This document shows positions 11,486 to 12,426 of a stretch of 12,426 nucleotides of DNA, in pieces. Numbering within the stretch: position 1 is the first letter of the stretch; the number at the start of each line of letters is the position of its first letter. This stretch comes from Candidatus Micrarchaeota archaeon CG_4_10_14_0_2_um_filter_60_11 (GTDB lineage Archaea > Micrarchaeota > Micrarchaeia > Norongarragalinales > Norongarragalinaceae): contig PFPF01000026.1 in assembly GCA_002792915.1 (NCBI GenBank), positions 1 to 12,426 on the forward strand. Direction: 5' to 3'. The translations under genes and the position numbers were made by a program. The notes under the pieces are model-generated. The model was not told the origin of the DNA, ran no database searches, and saw only the letters and a list, made by a program, of their open reading frames with translations.

Positions 11486-12426
11486 GTGAAATGTCCAAAG
11501 TGCAACAGCGAGGATACCAAGGTCATAGACAAGCGCGCGACCGAGGAAGCGGAAGCCAACCGGAGGCGCCGCGAGTGCCTGTCGTGCGGGGCGCGTTTTA
11601 CCACTTACGAGCGCATAGAAACGAACCTGAAGGTCGTCAAGAAGGACGGCCACCGCGTTGACTTTGACGAGAACAAGATTCGCCGCGGCATCGAGAATTC
11701 GGCGGGAAAACGTTTTACCGAAGAGAAGACTGACGCGCTTGTGGACGAGGTAACCGAGGAAATCCAGAAGGAGCACCCGTCGGGCGAAGTGTCGTCAAGC
11801 GAAATCGGGGAAAAAGTGCTGGCCAAATTGAAGGACGCCGACGAAATAGCCTATCTCCGTTTCGCGGCGTTCCACAAGGGCCTTGAAAACGCGGAAGAAC
11901 TCCAGCGCGAGGCGCGCGCGCTGCGCACGCCCCAGGGCGGGCGCGCGGAATGCGGCATCTCGGTCATACGCAAGCGCGACGGCCGCACGGCGGCGTTCGA
12001 CCGCGAGCGCATCGCGAAGGCGATTTTCGCGGCCGCGCAGGCGGTTGGCGGCAAGGACCGCATGCAGTCCGAGGATTTGACGGACAAGGTCATCCTGTAC
12101 TTGAACGCGCACTACTCGGACCGCAGGCCGCCGGGAGTCGAGGACATCCAAGACGCGGTCGAGAAGACGCTGATCGAGAACGGCCACGCCTTGACGGCGA
12201 AGGCGTACATCCTTTACAGGCAGCAGCGCTCCAAGGAGCGGGAACGGAAGGAGCTGTTCATGGACATCAACGGCGTCATGGACGGCTACCTGCAGCAGAC
12301 CGACTGGCGCACCAAGGAGAACAGCAACTGCGATTACTCTTTTTCGGGGTTGATGCTGCACACGGCTGGCAGCGTCATCGCGAATTACGTGCTCAACGAG
12401 TTGTACCCCGCGGAAATCGGCGAGGC
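11486..12426 (+). CDS. NrdR-NrdD fusion: NrdR repressor domain plus anaerobic ribonucleoside-triphosphate reductase (3' end outside window)
   Basis: The frame runs from a GTG at 11486 to the window end without a stop, at least 313 residues. Residues 1-146 are a complete NrdR: zinc ribbon C3-x2-C6 and C31-x2-C34, RRRREC and RFTTYE, then a first ATP cone (48-135) with VVKKDGHRVDFDENKI and IAYLRFAAF. A second ATP cone follows (158-248: VIRKRDGRTAAFDRERIAKAI to AKAYILYRQQR), of the kind that regulates reductases. From about 258 the catalytic chain begins: DGYLQQTDWRTKENSNCDYSFSGL and ANYVLNELYPAEIGEA match NrdD, the O2-sensitive glycyl-radical enzyme that makes dNTPs. Class II is less likely. The GTG is fixed by the zinc ribbon; GGTGGG (11478-11483) lies just before it. 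Separate NrdR and NrdD genes are the norm. Confidence 0.88.
   Translation, partial: MKCPKCNSEDTKVIDKRATEEAEANRRRRECLSCGARFTTYERIETNLKVVKKDGHRVDFDENKIRRGIENSAGKRFTEEKTDALVDEVTEEIQKEHPSGEVSSSEIGEKVLAKLKDADEIAYLRFAAFHKGLENAEELQREARALRTPQGGRAECGISVIRKRDGRTAAFDRERIAKAIFAAAQAVGGKDRMQSEDLTDKVILYLNAHYSDRRPPGVEDIQDAVEKTLIENGHALTAKAYILYRQQRSKERERKELFMDINGVMDGYLQQTDWRTKENSNCDYSFSGLMLHTAGSVIANYVLNELYPAEIGE

Noticed and set aside
11795..12361. 188-codon minus-strand frame opposite the reductase fusion
   Set aside because: The plus-strand frame here encodes conserved NrdR, ATP-cone and NrdD motifs; the reverse frame gives low-complexity Val/Arg/Leu sequence.

Overview
The window reads as a moderately GC-rich archaeal chromosome. 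The archaeal markers are a nascent polypeptide-associated complex protein (NAC with a UBA domain), archease, a UbiA-family prenyltransferase of the archaeal ether-lipid type, and a tRNA-Thr gene with U at the discriminator position and no encoded CCA. Promoters look archaeal too: TTTAAA/TTTATA boxes lie about 24-30 bases before start codons, several transcripts appear leaderless, and other starts carry a GGTG-type Shine-Dalgarno site. Tight packing and many very small genes would suit a DPANN lineage (Diapherotrites- or Micrarchaeota-like), but that placement is inference.

Layout. 1-1406: the end of a two-gene DrrA/DrrB-type ABC-2 exporter operon (+). 1407-1906: no protein gene, but one intact tRNA-Thr(TGT) (-) surrounded by broken copies of itself (two 3'-end pieces on one side, one 5' half with its own TATA-like box on the other) and many hairpins. 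1907-3016: a 52-residue ribbon-helix-helix-like protein and a winged-helix regulator whose C-terminal domain ends in an EF-hand-like loop (-). 3204-4979: glucosamine-6-phosphate synthase GlmS (+). About 4980-5417: an unrecognised protein (-). 5474-6091: HAD phosphatase (+). 6088-7453: archease plus a membrane-anchored, lysozyme-like protein (-). 7520-7855: NAC (+). 7933-8921: a GalT-like nucleotidyltransferase followed by a 24-residue Cys/Lys-rich microprotein and a hairpin/poly-U terminator (-). 8973-11254: HAD phosphatase, UbiA prenyltransferase and a divergent ITPase-like protein (+). 11307-12426: a 43-residue leaderless small ORF, then an open-ended gene in which a complete NrdR repressor is fused to an anaerobic ribonucleotide reductase (+).

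Function. Most genes are housekeeping: amino-sugar synthesis (GlmS) and sugar-nucleotide handling (GalT) could feed surface glycans, the prenyltransferase makes membrane lipid, NAC serves nascent chains, archease supports the RtcB RNA ligase, and the HAD and ITPase-like enzymes could do metabolite clean-up. The strongest unusual points are the NrdR-NrdD fusion with tandem ATP cones, the small proteins at 7933-8007, 11307-11438 and 1907-2065, the tRNA-Thr debris field, and the lysozyme-like domain in a presumed archaeon. No CRISPR array, insertion sequence or rRNA was seen.
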